A DNA stretch of 64,000 bases from Merluccius polli (Eukaryota > Chordata > Actinopteri > Gadiformes > Merlucciidae), in the NCBI GenBank assembly GCA_030340625.1, contig JAOPHQ010002307.1, positions 124,001-188,000 of the forward strand, given 5' to 3'. Of this stretch, positions 22,026 to 31,501 are shown one piece after another (position 1 is the stretch's first letter; each line of letters opens with the position of its first letter). Under the pieces are notes generated by a model that saw nothing but the letters and a program-made list of their open reading frames with translations, had not been told where the DNA came from and did not search any database. The position numbers were made by a program, and so were the translations under genes.

Positions 22026-22438
22026 ATAGAGCGTAACAGTGACCGCCCCTTTTTAACAGCTCCGGTGCCGGAAGTAAATTTCCCATGCATTTATCTCGTC
22101 CACTTTTCGTATAATCCTTATAAAAAGAGTATTAAGACTTGAACCAAGCCAATCGTTCGTTATGGTAGTCGTGACCATATTATGTTTGATTCGGGATGAG
22201 TAGTTCCTCACTCGGTCAACAAAATAAAGTACCTTTGGCTTTTCTTCCGTTTTCCAAATTCTTTTTATGCCCGAATCAAACATAATATTGTCACGACTAC
22301 CACAACGAACGATCGGCTTGGTTAAAGGCTTAATTACTCTTTTTATAAGGATTATACGAAAAGTGGACGAGATAAATGCATGGGAAATACTTCCGGCACC
22401 GGAGCTGTTAAAAAGGGGCGGTCACTGTTACGCTCTAT
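22026..22438. mobile_element. Fold-back MITE, 170-bp inverted arms
   Basis: Arms 22026-22195 and 22270-22438 are near-perfect reverse complements (ATAGAGCGTAACAGTGACCG at the left tip) around a 74-bp loop. It stands exactly at the outer edge of the left THAP arm. The right THAP arm has the same junction without it, so this is a visible insertion at a TA-containing site. Confidence 0.85.
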
Positions 22439-23085
22439 AGGCTCTGTGCACAACTCGCGTGACGTACTTCCGTTTTCCCCGGTTGTCGGCAGAAGAGTTT
22501 CCGGTTTTCTTCCTGCTTCACTACAACAGCGGTGAATATGAATCAAAACGAACAAATGAGAGCTGTAACTGTACGAAAGAAGAAAAAAAATAACATGAGG
22601 GATGGATATAAGTTGCAGAAGGTTGTAGGGGGCTCAAATGAGCATTGTTGTGTGCCACTGTGTACTGGATCGAGTCGGTATAACACCGAACTCAGCTTCC
22701 ACCGGTTTCCTAAACATACTGGCCACCGTACACAGTGGCTTCACAAGATCCGCAGAACCGGGTTTACCATTACTCCGCATACAAAGGTCTGCAGCCGTCA
22801 TTTCACCAAGGACCAGATCCGCACCACTGCAAAAGGAAGACGGTTTTTAACTGCCAACGCCATACCAACCTTGTTCGAGTGGAACGCTTACAGCAACGAG
22901 ACGCGGGCCGCTGTTTGGGAGCGCCGCACTCGTCCGACATCATCGAGTCCGGAACCTGGCCCGGCGGAGACCGAGGAGGAGATTGTGGATATGGTCCCGA
23001 TGCCCATAGACCACGATTACGTGGTCTATGGATTTATGATCTATGGTCTATGGTCTAGATCTATGGTCTATATACATTTCTAATG
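22439..23085 (+). repeat. Left arm of the 650-bp inverted THAP duplication
   Basis: Nearly identical, in reverse complement, to 25710-26383, from AGGCTCTGTGCACAACTCGC at the outer edge to the CTATGGTCTATATACATTTC cluster at the inner edge. Differences are mostly single bases and short indels. Confidence 0.9.
22538..23083 (+). CDS. THAP-domain protein, copy A
   Basis: 181 codons from ATG 22538 (an in-frame GTG lies two codons upstream). A THAP zinc finger, a sequence-specific DNA-binding fold, covers residues about 36-100: CVPLC, then LSFHRFPKHTG, QWLHKIRR, VCSRHF (the CX2H half) and the closing AIPTLFEW. The C-terminus is acidic (PAETEEEIVDM), then degenerates into short CTATGGTCTA repeats. 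THAP fingers are common in DNA transposases of fish and in their non-autonomous products. No DDE domain follows, so this is a THAP-only ORF. Compared with copy B it has one extra Ser and an Ala for Gly. Whether it is transcribed is unknown. Confidence 0.75.
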   Translation: MNQNEQMRAVTVRKKKKNNMRDGYKLQKVVGGSNEHCCVPLCTGSSRYNTELSFHRFPKHTGHRTQWLHKIRRTGFTITPHTKVCSRHFTKDQIRTTAKGRRFLTANAIPTLFEWNAYSNETRAAVWERRTRPTSSSPEPGPAETEEEIVDMVPMPIDHDYVVYGFMIYGLWSRSMVYIHF

Positions 23086-24146
23086 AAATGTAATGTAAAT
23101 GTTTATTTACTGGTATAAATTTATGATGCAACATTGAATGTAGTGAGTTGATTTTTGGGTCCGTTGAATGAGAAGTAGACTCAGCAGACATCCGGGCAGT
23201 ATCAACAATACATTTATTCACATTTATTCATATTCTGGTTACCTAACATTACCTTCGCCGATCTATACACACTTGAATTACACAAATAACATAGTATGCA
23301 AAAAACACCAAAAGGTTCAAATATTGGCCACAAAGTGACAGTGAAAAACTGTGTGCTTCTCACCAGTAAGTAGCACACCTGCTGAGTGATTATGACATCA
23401 TAAACTAGCATCTGTCATGAGTGAATAACTGTTGAAAACATGCAGTATTTTGTTCACATATGAAGTACATTACTTTGCACAAAATAGCATTCAAAACCAG
23501 TAGCGTGCGGCTCATGTGGGCAGGTGGGGCGACGAACCACCTACTTGCAAGAGCAGGCTCCCAAAAAAATAGTTCCTCCAAAAATCCTTGCTCCAGCTCC
23601 ATGAATCTATTTCTAATAATATTTGCATCACATTAACTATCTATAGTTTCTGTAGACCCACTATTTTTGGTACGTTGACATCAAGTTTTGGATGGTGGCA
23701 ATTGAGCGTAATCTTTCAATGTTGGGGCGGTTCAACTCAACGGTCGCGCTCCTCCGTATGTTCATCACGTAACCCTGCAGGCTGCAATAGGGATTTCAAC
23801 CCGCGCTAATAGAGTCCTATATGGTCGTCAACTTATCCGCCCCATGCTCAACTAGAATTACTCCGCCAATAGACCCTTTCATTGTTTGTAAACATTCCAA
23901 GCCACGAGAGTGCGCACACGTCTTTTCGCGCCTAATGGGGTCAGAAAACAAAGTGAAGTACATGGCTGTCAACGATTCTCCTCAGAATATTTCCGAATAT
24001 GCTCTCTCGTTGCCGATTATTGACCGGGAACAATATCTCATCAAATTGGTATTGGCTGACGGCGATAGTTTGCCAGACCCAGCTTCCATTAAAGATTGGG
24101 TAGATGACAGTATGGCAGATATCCAGTGGCCAGCTATTCACTCTTA

Positions 24147-25024
24147 CTGTACGTTCACACCAAAAGCGTCTTGCGCTGCAAAGACGCTTTGACGCTCAAA
24201 AAGATTCGCTGCGAATATTTTTGTTCGCTTTTGACGCTCAAGACGCTCAATGACGTACCATTAAATTATGCAGACGCATTTAAAGGAGCCGTATGCTTTT
24301 AGACAGCCATATCAAAGAGTGAACTCCCACACACTTTGGCCATATATTGCAGAGACGGTTTTGCTTGTTGGATAAACGATAGTCGCACATCCCTCGTAAC
24401 TACGCCGTGAAGGTGAACCCTCCCGGACTCCGCTATTAACATGAACCGCTCCGCCGGAGCGGACACCAAAATACAAACATGTTTTCCATTTGATTACTTT
24501 TAAATAAAGTTGTCTGCAGTTATACGGTAAATACGATTAAGTGTCCAATGTCTCCTACCTGGTCCAGAACCGCTTGGTCCATGCCGTTAATGGTCGGCCC
24601 ACTTCGTGCGTGTGTTTGTAAAAATGATATTTAAGCTGATTATTACGGTATTGTCTCTGAAATAAAAAAAGACTTGGATCGTACAACACCGGGCGCCCCG
24701 CCACAGCCGCGATTATCTTTTCCGTCGACATTTTACAGTAGGAACCAACAAAGTACAGTAGGAACCAAAGTGCCGGTGTTCCCCGGGACCCACGCAAGCG
24801 GAGAGCGTCTACATTCAGATTGGCTGTCAGTTTTTGCCGCTGAAACGCGTCATAGTCATTTGCATAAAGTTAAACTCTCTTCAACTTTTTTTTGACGCTC
24901 GGACGCTCAACTTTTGACGCTGGAAGCGTTGGACGCTTGTGACGCTTTGGACGCTCTTGCCCATAGAAAGTGAATGACTTCCGGCGTCTTTGCAGCGCAA
25001 GACGCTTTTGGTGTGAACGTACAG
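24147..25024. mobile_element. PIF/Harbinger-type MITE with TTA target duplication
   Basis: About 40-bp near-perfect terminal repeats beginning CTGTACGTTCACACCAAAAG, containing CTTGCGCTGCAAAGACGC, flanked by TTA on both sides (24144-24146, 25025-25027). GACGCT words recur inside both ends. The interior retains the start of a MADF-like gene on the minus strand, so it is a deletion derivative rather than a random palindrome. Confidence 0.88.
24555..24731 (-). pseudogene. MADF-like DNA-binding domain fragment
   Basis: ATG at 24731 (minus) reads MSTEKIIAAVAGRPVLYDPS, the opening helix of a MADF/Myb-like domain (EKLI..V...P.LYD). The following residues lose similarity and a TGA closes at 24555. 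MADF proteins are encoded beside the transposase in PIF/Harbinger elements. The segment upstream of it (24370-24555) recurs at 45868-46055. Confidence 0.5.
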
Positions 25025-25663
25025 TTACCTATAGATAAACCGCCCGTACACTCGAGAAAGCCTATGCGCATACAAGTCGCTGGACGCCTATAGAGTCAGC
25101 GTCAAGGGAAGAAGACATCGTTGTACAAGGCATGGGTGATCTACAACAAGGAGAAGTGCTACATTCACACGGCTAACTGCACCTGCATGGCGGGGTAAGT
25201 TTATTTATTTATTCTTAAACCAGTGGACAACGTCCTAATCTGGTCAACGCCACTGCTGGTCCTATTTTCACATCCAACAGCGCTACAGGTCGGCATTTTA
25301 GACTTTTTGTTTGGACTTCGTTAGTGGACGTCTATGTGAGTAGGGGTTTTTCTGACCCCAAGACGCGTGCGCATATTTCTGTGACGTTGCACTCGAAGGG
25401 GTCTATGCACTTCGTTACTGTATTATACAGCTCGAGCTAAAGATGATTCCAGACCTGGTTGATGTTTCCATTGCACATACTAATTCGCCCGACATCATGC
25501 ATGTGTTGCGGCTGACACGTTCAAAGCTTCAAAGCACGTTCGGTATTTTTGTTCATAATTAGTTTAGTTAACATCTATTAATGTAGCTCAAAAATACACA
25601 TTAAAAAACATATTGTGGGCGTGGTCGGCCACACGGGTAGCTTCGCCCCACTGAAATTGAGGC

Positions 25664-26218
25664 TCACCGCACGCTACTGTTCAAAACAGAAAATGTAACT
25701 TTGACAGACCTATGGTCTATATACATTAGAAATGTATATAGACCATAGATCATAGATATAGACCATAGACCATAGATCATAAATCCATAGACCACGTAAT
25801 CGTGGTCTATGGGCATCGGGACCATATCCACAATCTCCTCCTCGGTCTCCGCCGGGCCAGGTTCCGGACTCGATGTCGGACGAGTGCGGCGCTCCCAAAC
25901 ACCGGCCCGCGTCTCGTTGCTGTAAGCGTTCCACTCGAACAAGGTTGGTATGGCGTTGGCAGTTAAAAACCGTCTTCCTTTTGCAGTGGTGCGGATCTGG
26001 TCCTTGGTGAAATGACGGCTGCAGACCTTTGTATGCGGAGTAATGGTAAACCCGGTTCTGCGGATCTTGTGAAGCCACTGTGTACGGTGGCCAGTATGTT
26101 TAGGAAACCGGTGGAAGCTGAGTTCGGTGTTATACCGACTCGATCCAGTACACAGTGGCACACAACAATGCTCATTTGAGCCCCCTACAACCTTCTGCAA
26201 CTTATATCCATCCCTCAT
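25664..26218 (-). CDS. THAP-domain protein, copy B (inverted)
   Basis: 184 codons on the minus strand, starting at the ATG equivalent to an internal Met of copy A. The THAP finger is intact (CVPLC...LSFHRFPKHTG...VCSRHF...AIPTLFEW). In copy A the start used lies 24 codons further upstream. Here a one-base change in the A/G-rich stretch (AAGAAGAAAAGAAAATAA) closes that upstream frame, so the protein would start at MRDGYK. The tail is longer and repeat-like, running past the inner arm end into the target duplication region. Confidence 0.7.
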   Translation of the reverse strand: MRDGYKLQKVVGGSNEHCCVPLCTGSSRYNTELSFHRFPKHTGHRTQWLHKIRRTGFTITPHTKVCSRHFTKDQIRTTAKGRRFLTANAIPTLFEWNAYSNETRAGVWERRTRPTSSPEPGPAETEEEIVDMVPMPIDHDYVVYGFMIYGLWSISMIYGLYTFLMYIDHRSVKVTFSVLNSSVR

Positions 26219-26383
26219 GTTATTTTCTTTTCTTCTTTCGTACAGTTACAGCTCTCATTTGTTCGTTTTGATTCATATTCACCGCTGTTGTAGTGAAACA
26301 GGAAGAAAACCGGAAACTCTTCTGCCGACAACCGGGGAAAACGGAAGTACGTCACGCGAGTTGTGCACAGAGCCTATTGTTCA
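25710..26383 (-). repeat. Right arm of the inverted THAP duplication
   Basis: Reverse complement of 22439-23085. The outer edge here is uninterrupted (CAGAGCCTATTGTTCATAAG), showing the state before the fold-back MITE entered the left arm. Confidence 0.9.
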
Positions 26384-27156
26384 TAAGTGTGTCTCTGACG
26401 TGCACATCACTCAGACGACTAATTGTTTTTGACATTATTAACAGTTTCCCAGCGTCACCTATAAGTGTCGCCAAAGGAACAATAGCTGTAGAAACGTGCG
26501 TACGCCAGCTATGAAGTTGACGTGAGGCACCGCACGTTTCCACGGTCTTTTCACGTTCCATACATCTGAACGTGAGCGTGGAACGCCATTTTTTTGCGTA
26601 CGCCACGTTTTTGTGCGTACGCAACCTTCGTACATGAGGCCCCTGGGGTCCGTTTCACAAAGCAGGTTTAGTGAAAACTCTTTATTAACCCTGAAATGAG
26701 GGAAACACATTAACCCTGAAATGAGGGAAACTCATTAACCCTGAAATGAGGGAAACTCTGAGTTTTCCGTTTCACAAAGGGAGGCAACTCAAACCAGAGA
26801 AAGAGGGGTAACTCTAGCCTGTTTCAGAGAGAGAGGTAAACTTAAGCTCTCAGTCAGTTACCGTAGTAACAGACTATGAACCTAACCTGGTCGGGACCAG
26901 CTGGGGCCTCATTACAGAAACTTCCTAACTCTGAAATCCTATCCTAACTTAAGATAGGAAGGCATTTAGGGGTTTTGGTATTACAGAAGCAGGTTTCCTA
27001 ACTTAACTTAGGATGAGATCCTATCTTATCTTAAGATAGGAATTTAGCCATTACAGAACCATCCTAAGTTAGGAAATTCCTAACTTAGGATGCCTAAGTT
27101 AGGTTGCCATTCATCCTGTCCTAAATTCAAAATAACTGTCACTAACTGAAAAAAAT

Positions 27157-27371
27157 ATGGCAGCAGCACTGCTTGTAGGTATGTTTGACAATGTAGATGA
27201 ACATATTAACAGAAATGTAATGGCAGAAAGACTACTTAGACCGCAGAATGATGTGTTAAATTTTCCTGACCATATTTTAATTTCATTTTATTGCCTGCCG
27301 AGACATTTAATTTTGAATTTGGTGGAAGAATTACGTCCAGCTCTGGAGAGGCATACAGTCGTGGAACATTT
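27157..27371 (+). pseudogene. HARBI1-like transposase N-terminus
   Basis: ATG at 27157 reads to VLNFPDHILISFYCLPRHLI and LVEELRPALERHT, the conserved N-terminal helix region of Harbinger transposases (FPD..L...YRLP...L). Similarity ends at about 27360, well before the catalytic DDE triad; the remaining codons run into the opposing Myb gene. Confidence 0.7.
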
Positions 27372-27479
27372 CCCAAACAATACATTTTTCCTGTCCTCCA
27401 CCGCCTGAACTAATGCCTCCAACTCGTCTTGGCTAAAATTAAAAGCCCTCCTCTTCTTACTCTCAGCTGTACCTGCCAT
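27370..27479 (-). pseudogene. Harbinger Myb/SANT-like gene N-terminus
   Basis: ATG at 27479 (minus) reads AGTAESKKRRAFNFSQDELE, then LVQAVEDRKNVLFGK, the same trihelix start as in element 1 (FTESELEIVV..VE.R). It stops at the deletion junction with the transposase fragment. Confidence 0.7.
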
Positions 27480-27994
27480 GACAGAAGCTTGCTGTTTCGT
27501 TTATAGCTTTAAAGTTTAGGCTCATTTGTCATTAAAGTAACGCGTTCTATCAGTCTCATGCACATTCTAAGTGCAGAAACAGACATAAACTGTCGATGAC
27601 CGTCGAAAAATGAGATTGACAGAACAGTTAGGATTTCCTAAATAAAGATAAGATAGGAAGCCACAGATAAGATAGGAAACGGACATTAGGTTAGGCATTG
27701 CTTCTGTAATAGGAAGTTAGGATTTTTCCTATCTTTGGTTTCCTAACTTAAGTTAGGATGAGCAGTTAGGATTTTTTCTGTAATGAGGCCCCAGGTTTTT
27801 CTCAATGAACCTAGAGTTTCTCTCTGTCTCCGCCCTCTTTCAGCCACACACGCCATTTGATTTCCTCTTTCATTCATTCAGTCAGCAGGCGAGTTTTGGC
27901 GTAGCCGTCTGTCAAAAATCATTTAAAAAATCAGAGTCAGTAGGCTATTTCAGAAGTCCATTAGGCACAGTAGGAGGCGACCTTTTTCACGAAC

Positions 27995-28425
27995 ATGGTA
28001 TGTCCTTTTGACAACGATCCCGTGGATGAAGGTGCAGCATTACTGCGCGGAGAATTAAATATTCGTCGGGAGAGGGTTATCAGACCATAGATGTAGCATT
28101 TCCAGACAATTATCATTTCCAGACAATTATCTTTTTGAGCGGTACCGTTTCACGTCACAGTCCATCATTAACATAAACAACCTAATCCGTCCTTACATTT
28201 GCACCAACCGTAGTCATGCTCTCACATCCCAGCAGATATTGTGTGTTGCACTGCGTTTCTTTGCAAATGGAAGTTTTTTGTACAATGTCGGAGATGCAGA
28301 GCACTTGAGCAAGGCAACTGTATGCAGGGCGGTCGTGTGCCTCGCCATGAAACGGCTTTTACCCATGTTTGTCGTTTTCCTGGACATAAACCTGTCAGAG
28401 CCATCAAGGAGGTCTTGGGGGGTGG
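27995..28425 (+). pseudogene. HARBI1-like transposase remnant of element 2
   Basis: The start reads CPFDNDPVDEGAALLRGELN and RRERVIRP, then a TAG. Homologous codons continue in shifted frames: ALTSQQILCVALRFFANGSF, VGDAEHLSKATVCRAV, then PGHKPVRAIKE. This is the N-terminal half of the nuclease. The region bearing the DDE residues is deleted. Confidence 0.7.
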
Positions 28426-29761
28426 ACTCAGAGGATGAGCTCCCTCCAGGGATTCCCTCAGCCACTGGCCTTCCAATATAGCTACTGGCTTAGGGCCAGC
28501 TCCTCTGCCTCCGTTAGAGGTGGCGGTGCTGGGCCACCACCCGTTTTACGGGCATCTGCCTTCTTTCTGTTGGCTGAGTAGAAGTCTGTGTTAGTTTAAA
28601 TAGGCTTAATTATTTAACAGAACATGATATAGATGAGAAGACATTTATGTGTGTGAAAACAGCATTATGTTGGGGACAAAGCAACTGCACAGTTAAATAG
28701 CCACTTAATATTTACTTTACAGTGTAAAACATGACCAAAATTATCATGCCGAGGTCTTATCTGTTTGAACAATGTTTTTATATGTCATCTTAAGCTGCTG
28801 CCAAGTGCGCTTCTCCCCCGCGGGATTTCACCTAAATGAAATAAATGAATAGGCTACCATTCAAGCAGTTTTCCCCTGTAATATTATTGTGATTGCAAAG
28901 GACTACATTTAAATTAGGATTAGCATTAGGATTTCCAATTCGAGGTTGGTGAAAAACGTAGCCCTCCTCTTCCCCGTTGCCATGGTGACTCGTCAAATCG
29001 GGGCTCCATTGATGCTGGCTTTTTATAGTTGTGGTGCACGCGCTTAACTCTAGGTGAAACTACTCTGAGTTGATTAAATTAACTCAAATCCGCTGTTCTG
29101 GAACCGAAAACTCAGAGTTTTCTATCTCAGAGTAGATCAACTCAGCGTTTAGGATTAGACTCAGAGGTTGTTGAACCTGCTTTGTGAAACGGACCCCTGA
29201 TCCCTTGTGAACAAGGCGGGTTACAGTCATGGGTTACAGTCCATGGTTTGAAGTGTTGTGCAACCCATGCTGGGAACACACATCTCACCGCCAGGACCGA
29301 TGGTGATCGCGAAGCCAGCCTAAATCTCGCGAGCCCACCTCCAGGGCCCTCATTTATCAAAGTTGCGTGCGAAGAAATCTGTGCGTTAAACCCTGTTTTT
29401 CGACATAACGTGGGATTTATCAATTTGTTCTTGGCTTTGAAAATGTGCGTACTTTAGGAGAACATGTAGGCACAGGGTCTGACCGCACAGCAAGCGGTAG
29501 AGTTAATAGGAAAATTACCAGAAAGAAGTTGCAAACATGACCTGTTAATGCTTTTCACCAACTTATAGCCTACAAATACAATTTCCCCCCGGAAAGTAAC
29601 GTGATTTTTAATGAGACAATCGATGTAGTCCTACGCCTAAAGTCCGTCTATACAATAACTGTATCAAGATTTGATATTAATTCGACTATGCTGCATATTA
29701 CTAACTGAAGTCATGTCATGAAACTATAAAATGAGGGCAGCTGTAGGAGGTGTGTGCATCA

Positions 29762-30196
29762 AATGGCTGATCTAGTGTTGTTAGAGGATGTGATGGGGGC
29801 TGATCTACTGTTGTTAGAGGATGTGATGGGGGTGATCTAGTGTTGTTAGAGGATGTGGTGGGGGTGATCTAGTGTTGTTAGAGGATGTGATGGGGCTGAT
29901 CTAGTGTTGTTAGAGGATGTGATGGGGGTGATCTAGTGTTGTTAGAGGATGTGGTGGGGGTGATCTAGTGTTGTTAGAGGATGTGATGGGGGTGATCTAG
30001 TGTTGTTAGAGGATGTGATGGGGGGCTGATCTAGTGTTGTTAGAGGATGTGGTGGGGGCTGATCTAGTGTTGTTAGAAGATGTGATGGGGGCTGATCTAG
30101 TGTTGTTAGAGGATGTGGTGGGGGCTGATCTAGTGTTGTTAGAGGATGTGGTGGGGGCTGGTCTAGTGTTATAGGAAGTGGTGGGGGCTGATGTGT
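29762..30196. repeat. 32-33 bp minisatellite, about 13 units
   Basis: Unit contains GATCTAGTGTTGTTAGAGGA followed by TGTGATGGGGG. Variation is mostly in G-run length and A/G at one site (GATGTGATGG or GATGTGGTGG). Tandem without spacers, so not a CRISPR array. Confidence 0.93.
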
Positions 30197-30206
30197 TAGC
30201 AGGGAC

Positions 30207-30738
30207 CTAGGCTACTGTGTGGGGAGAGGGACCTCTGATAGGCTACTGTGTGGGGAGAGGGACCTCTGATAGGCTACTGTGTGGGGAGAGGGACCTCTGA
30301 TAGGCTACTGTGTGGGGAGAGGGACCTCTGATAGGCTACTGTGTGGGGAGAGGGACCTCTGATAGGCTACTGTGTGGGGAGAGGGACCTCTGATAGGCTA
30401 CTGTGTGGGGAGAGGGACCTCTGATAGGCTACTGTGTGGGGGAGAGGGACCTCTAATAGGCTTCTGTGTGGGGGAGAGGGACCTCTGATAGGCTACTGTG
30501 TGGGGAGAGGGACCTCTGATAGGCTACTGTGTGGGGGAGAGGGACCTCTGATAGGCTACTGTGTGGGGAGAGGGACCTCTGATAGGCTACTGTGTGGGGG
30601 AGAGGGACCTCTGATAGGCTACTGTGTGGGGAGAGGGACCTCTGATAGGCTACTGTGTGGGGTAGAGGGACCTCTGATAGGCTACTGTGTGGGGAGAGGG
30701 ACCTCTGATAGGCTACTGTGTGGGGGAGAGGGACCAGA
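30207..30738. repeat. 31-32 bp minisatellite, about 16-17 units
   Basis: Unit contains AGGCTACTGTGTGGGGAGAG followed by GGACCTCTGAT. It alternates 4 or 5 G residues, with a regular higher-order alternation from about 30480 onward. The array ends at the element's right terminal repeat. Confidence 0.93.
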
Positions 30739-30869
30739 TAAATGAGGGCCCAGGTTTGTAATGATGAGCGAAGCGAAAGTCTGGCTTGTGCGAGGTCAAG
30801 CTGGAGGTAGTTTTGGACTCACTTGTATTTTTTTAGCATGGTAATGGGTTAACCCCATTGACATATAGG

Positions 30870-31250
30870 CTACTCATACTTTATACCATGGCCCGGGTGA
30901 ATACTCGATTCTGATTGGCTGGAGAGGTGTGCATTATGCACATGCACAGCCATGATGCAAGCAGCCTTATCACCGGTCTAACGCATTAGTCAGACCCATA
31001 TATTTCTCCGGTCATTTGCTGTTTGTTTACAGGAACAAATAAAGTAGTGTGAGCTAAACATTGTAATTTTGAGACAGAATTACCCCAAAATATAAATCAA
31101 CACCCTTATATTTTTATTGATTCGTAAGTGGCCTTTGTATAAGCGGGATAATCCACTCCGAGGTGTGCATGTATTGAAAAATAATGCACAACGCGGGGGC
31201 TAAGAATCCCCAATACATGCACACCTCGGAGTGGATTATCCCTTACTAAG
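30870..31250. mobile_element. Palindromic non-autonomous repeat
   Basis: Ends with a perfect 32-bp hairpin (31145-31176 with 31211-31242, tip GGGATAATCCACTCCGAGGT) and a 34-bp loop. The left border is uncertain (near CCATGGCCCGGGTGAATAC). A decayed relative lies in kelch intron 8. Confidence 0.6.
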
Positions 31251-31470
31251 ATTTATTTTTAGTAGATTTTGCATCAGCTTTTGTTATTCAAACATGTTTA
31301 AATCTCTTTTTAATAGATATTACTGTACTGTCCTTTACTTTCTGCTGCTATGGAGCCCTAATTTCCTGTCTAGGATTAATTAAGTAGGCCAACAACATAT
31401 GAAGATGCAGACAAACTATTTCACTGCAAAGGCCTACTAAATAAAACCAGACCAGTATTATAACTAAGAA

Positions 31471-31498
31471 GTGTGTGTGTGTGTGTGTGTGTGTGTGT
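31471..31498. repeat. (GT)n microsatellite
   Basis: Fourteen GT units abutting the LINE fragment. Confidence 0.9.
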
Positions 31499-31501
31499 CT
31501 T

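Larger units (their letters stand above)
23935..25196 (+). pseudogene. SWIM zinc-finger (YqaJ-associated type) transposon gene, split by a MITE
   Basis: Part 1 (23935-24143) reads MAVNDSPQNISEYALSLPII, then LVLADGDSLPDPASIKDWVD and IQWPAIHSY. Part 2 resumes after the MITE at 25025-25027 and reads TRESLCAYKSLDAY, then, after a frame change, KAWVIYNKEKCYIHTANCTC with MAG at a GTAAGT donor. HTANCTCMAG is the start of a SWIM finger. This layout (ISEYALSLP, ESLKAYKSLDAY, CTCMAG) belongs to the SWIM/YqaJ-nuclease proteins of fish ISL2EU-like transposons. A TAG just after the junction and a frameshift show it was already dying. Confidence 0.65.
23498..25679. mobile_element. DNA transposon with 8-bp target duplication carrying a SWIM-domain gene remnant
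   Basis: Terminal repeats CAGTAGCGTGCGGCTCA (left) and the complement of CAGTAGCGTGCGGTGAG (right), bordered by the identical octamer TTCAAAAC (23490-23497, 25680-25687). The 8-bp duplication suggests hAT or a superfamily with the same duplication length. It lies in the spacer of the THAP inverted pair and itself contains a Harbinger-type MITE (24147-25024). Confidence 0.8.
19124..26642. mobile_element. PIF/Harbinger-type element 1, 7.5 kb, expanded by nested insertions
   Basis: Terminal repeats GGGCCTCATGTACGAAG (left) and, as complement, GGGCCTCATGTACGAAG at the right end. They are flanked by CTG on both sides (19121-19123, 26643-26645), a CWG-type 3-bp duplication. GCGTACGC words recur in both subterminal zones. 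The left part carries a decayed Myb/SANT-like gene, the usual second gene of Harbinger elements. Most of its present length comes from elements inserted between about 20.2 and 26.4 kb. Confidence 0.8.
26904..27791. mobile_element. PIF/Harbinger-type element 3 (0.89 kb), nested in element 2
   Basis: Terminal repeats GGGCCTCATTACAGAAA and complement. Flanks are CTG left and CAG right, both CWG but not identical. Multiple CCTAACTTAAGTTAGGATG palindromic words sit at both ends. It keeps only the 5' ends of the two Harbinger genes, pointing towards each other. Confidence 0.8.
26646..29196. mobile_element. PIF/Harbinger-type element 2 (2.55 kb)
   Basis: Terminal repeats GGGTCCGTTTCACAAAGCAG (left) and its complement at the right end (CTGCTTTGTGAAACGGACCC), flanked by CTG (26643-26645, 29197-29199). 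The left CTG is also the right target duplication of element 1. A 28-bp triplet repeat (TTAACCCTGAAATGAGGGAA) lies just inside the left end at 26683-26758. It contains a HARBI1-like transposase remnant and element 3. Confidence 0.88.
29345..30750. mobile_element. PIF/Harbinger-type element 4 filled with minisatellites
   Basis: Terminal repeats GGCCCTCATTTATCAAA (left) and GATAAATGAGGGCC (right), flanked by CAG on both sides (29342-29344, 30751-30753). No coding sequence. About 70 percent of its length is two unrelated tandem arrays. Confidence 0.82.

Noticed and set aside
29762..30738. CRISPR-like array of about 30-bp repeats
   Set aside because: Units are directly tandem without unique spacers, in a vertebrate genome and inside a transposon; they are minisatellites.
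30434..30745. 103-aa glycine-rich ORF
   Set aside because: It is a translation of the 31-32 bp minisatellite with a unit length that happens to keep frame.
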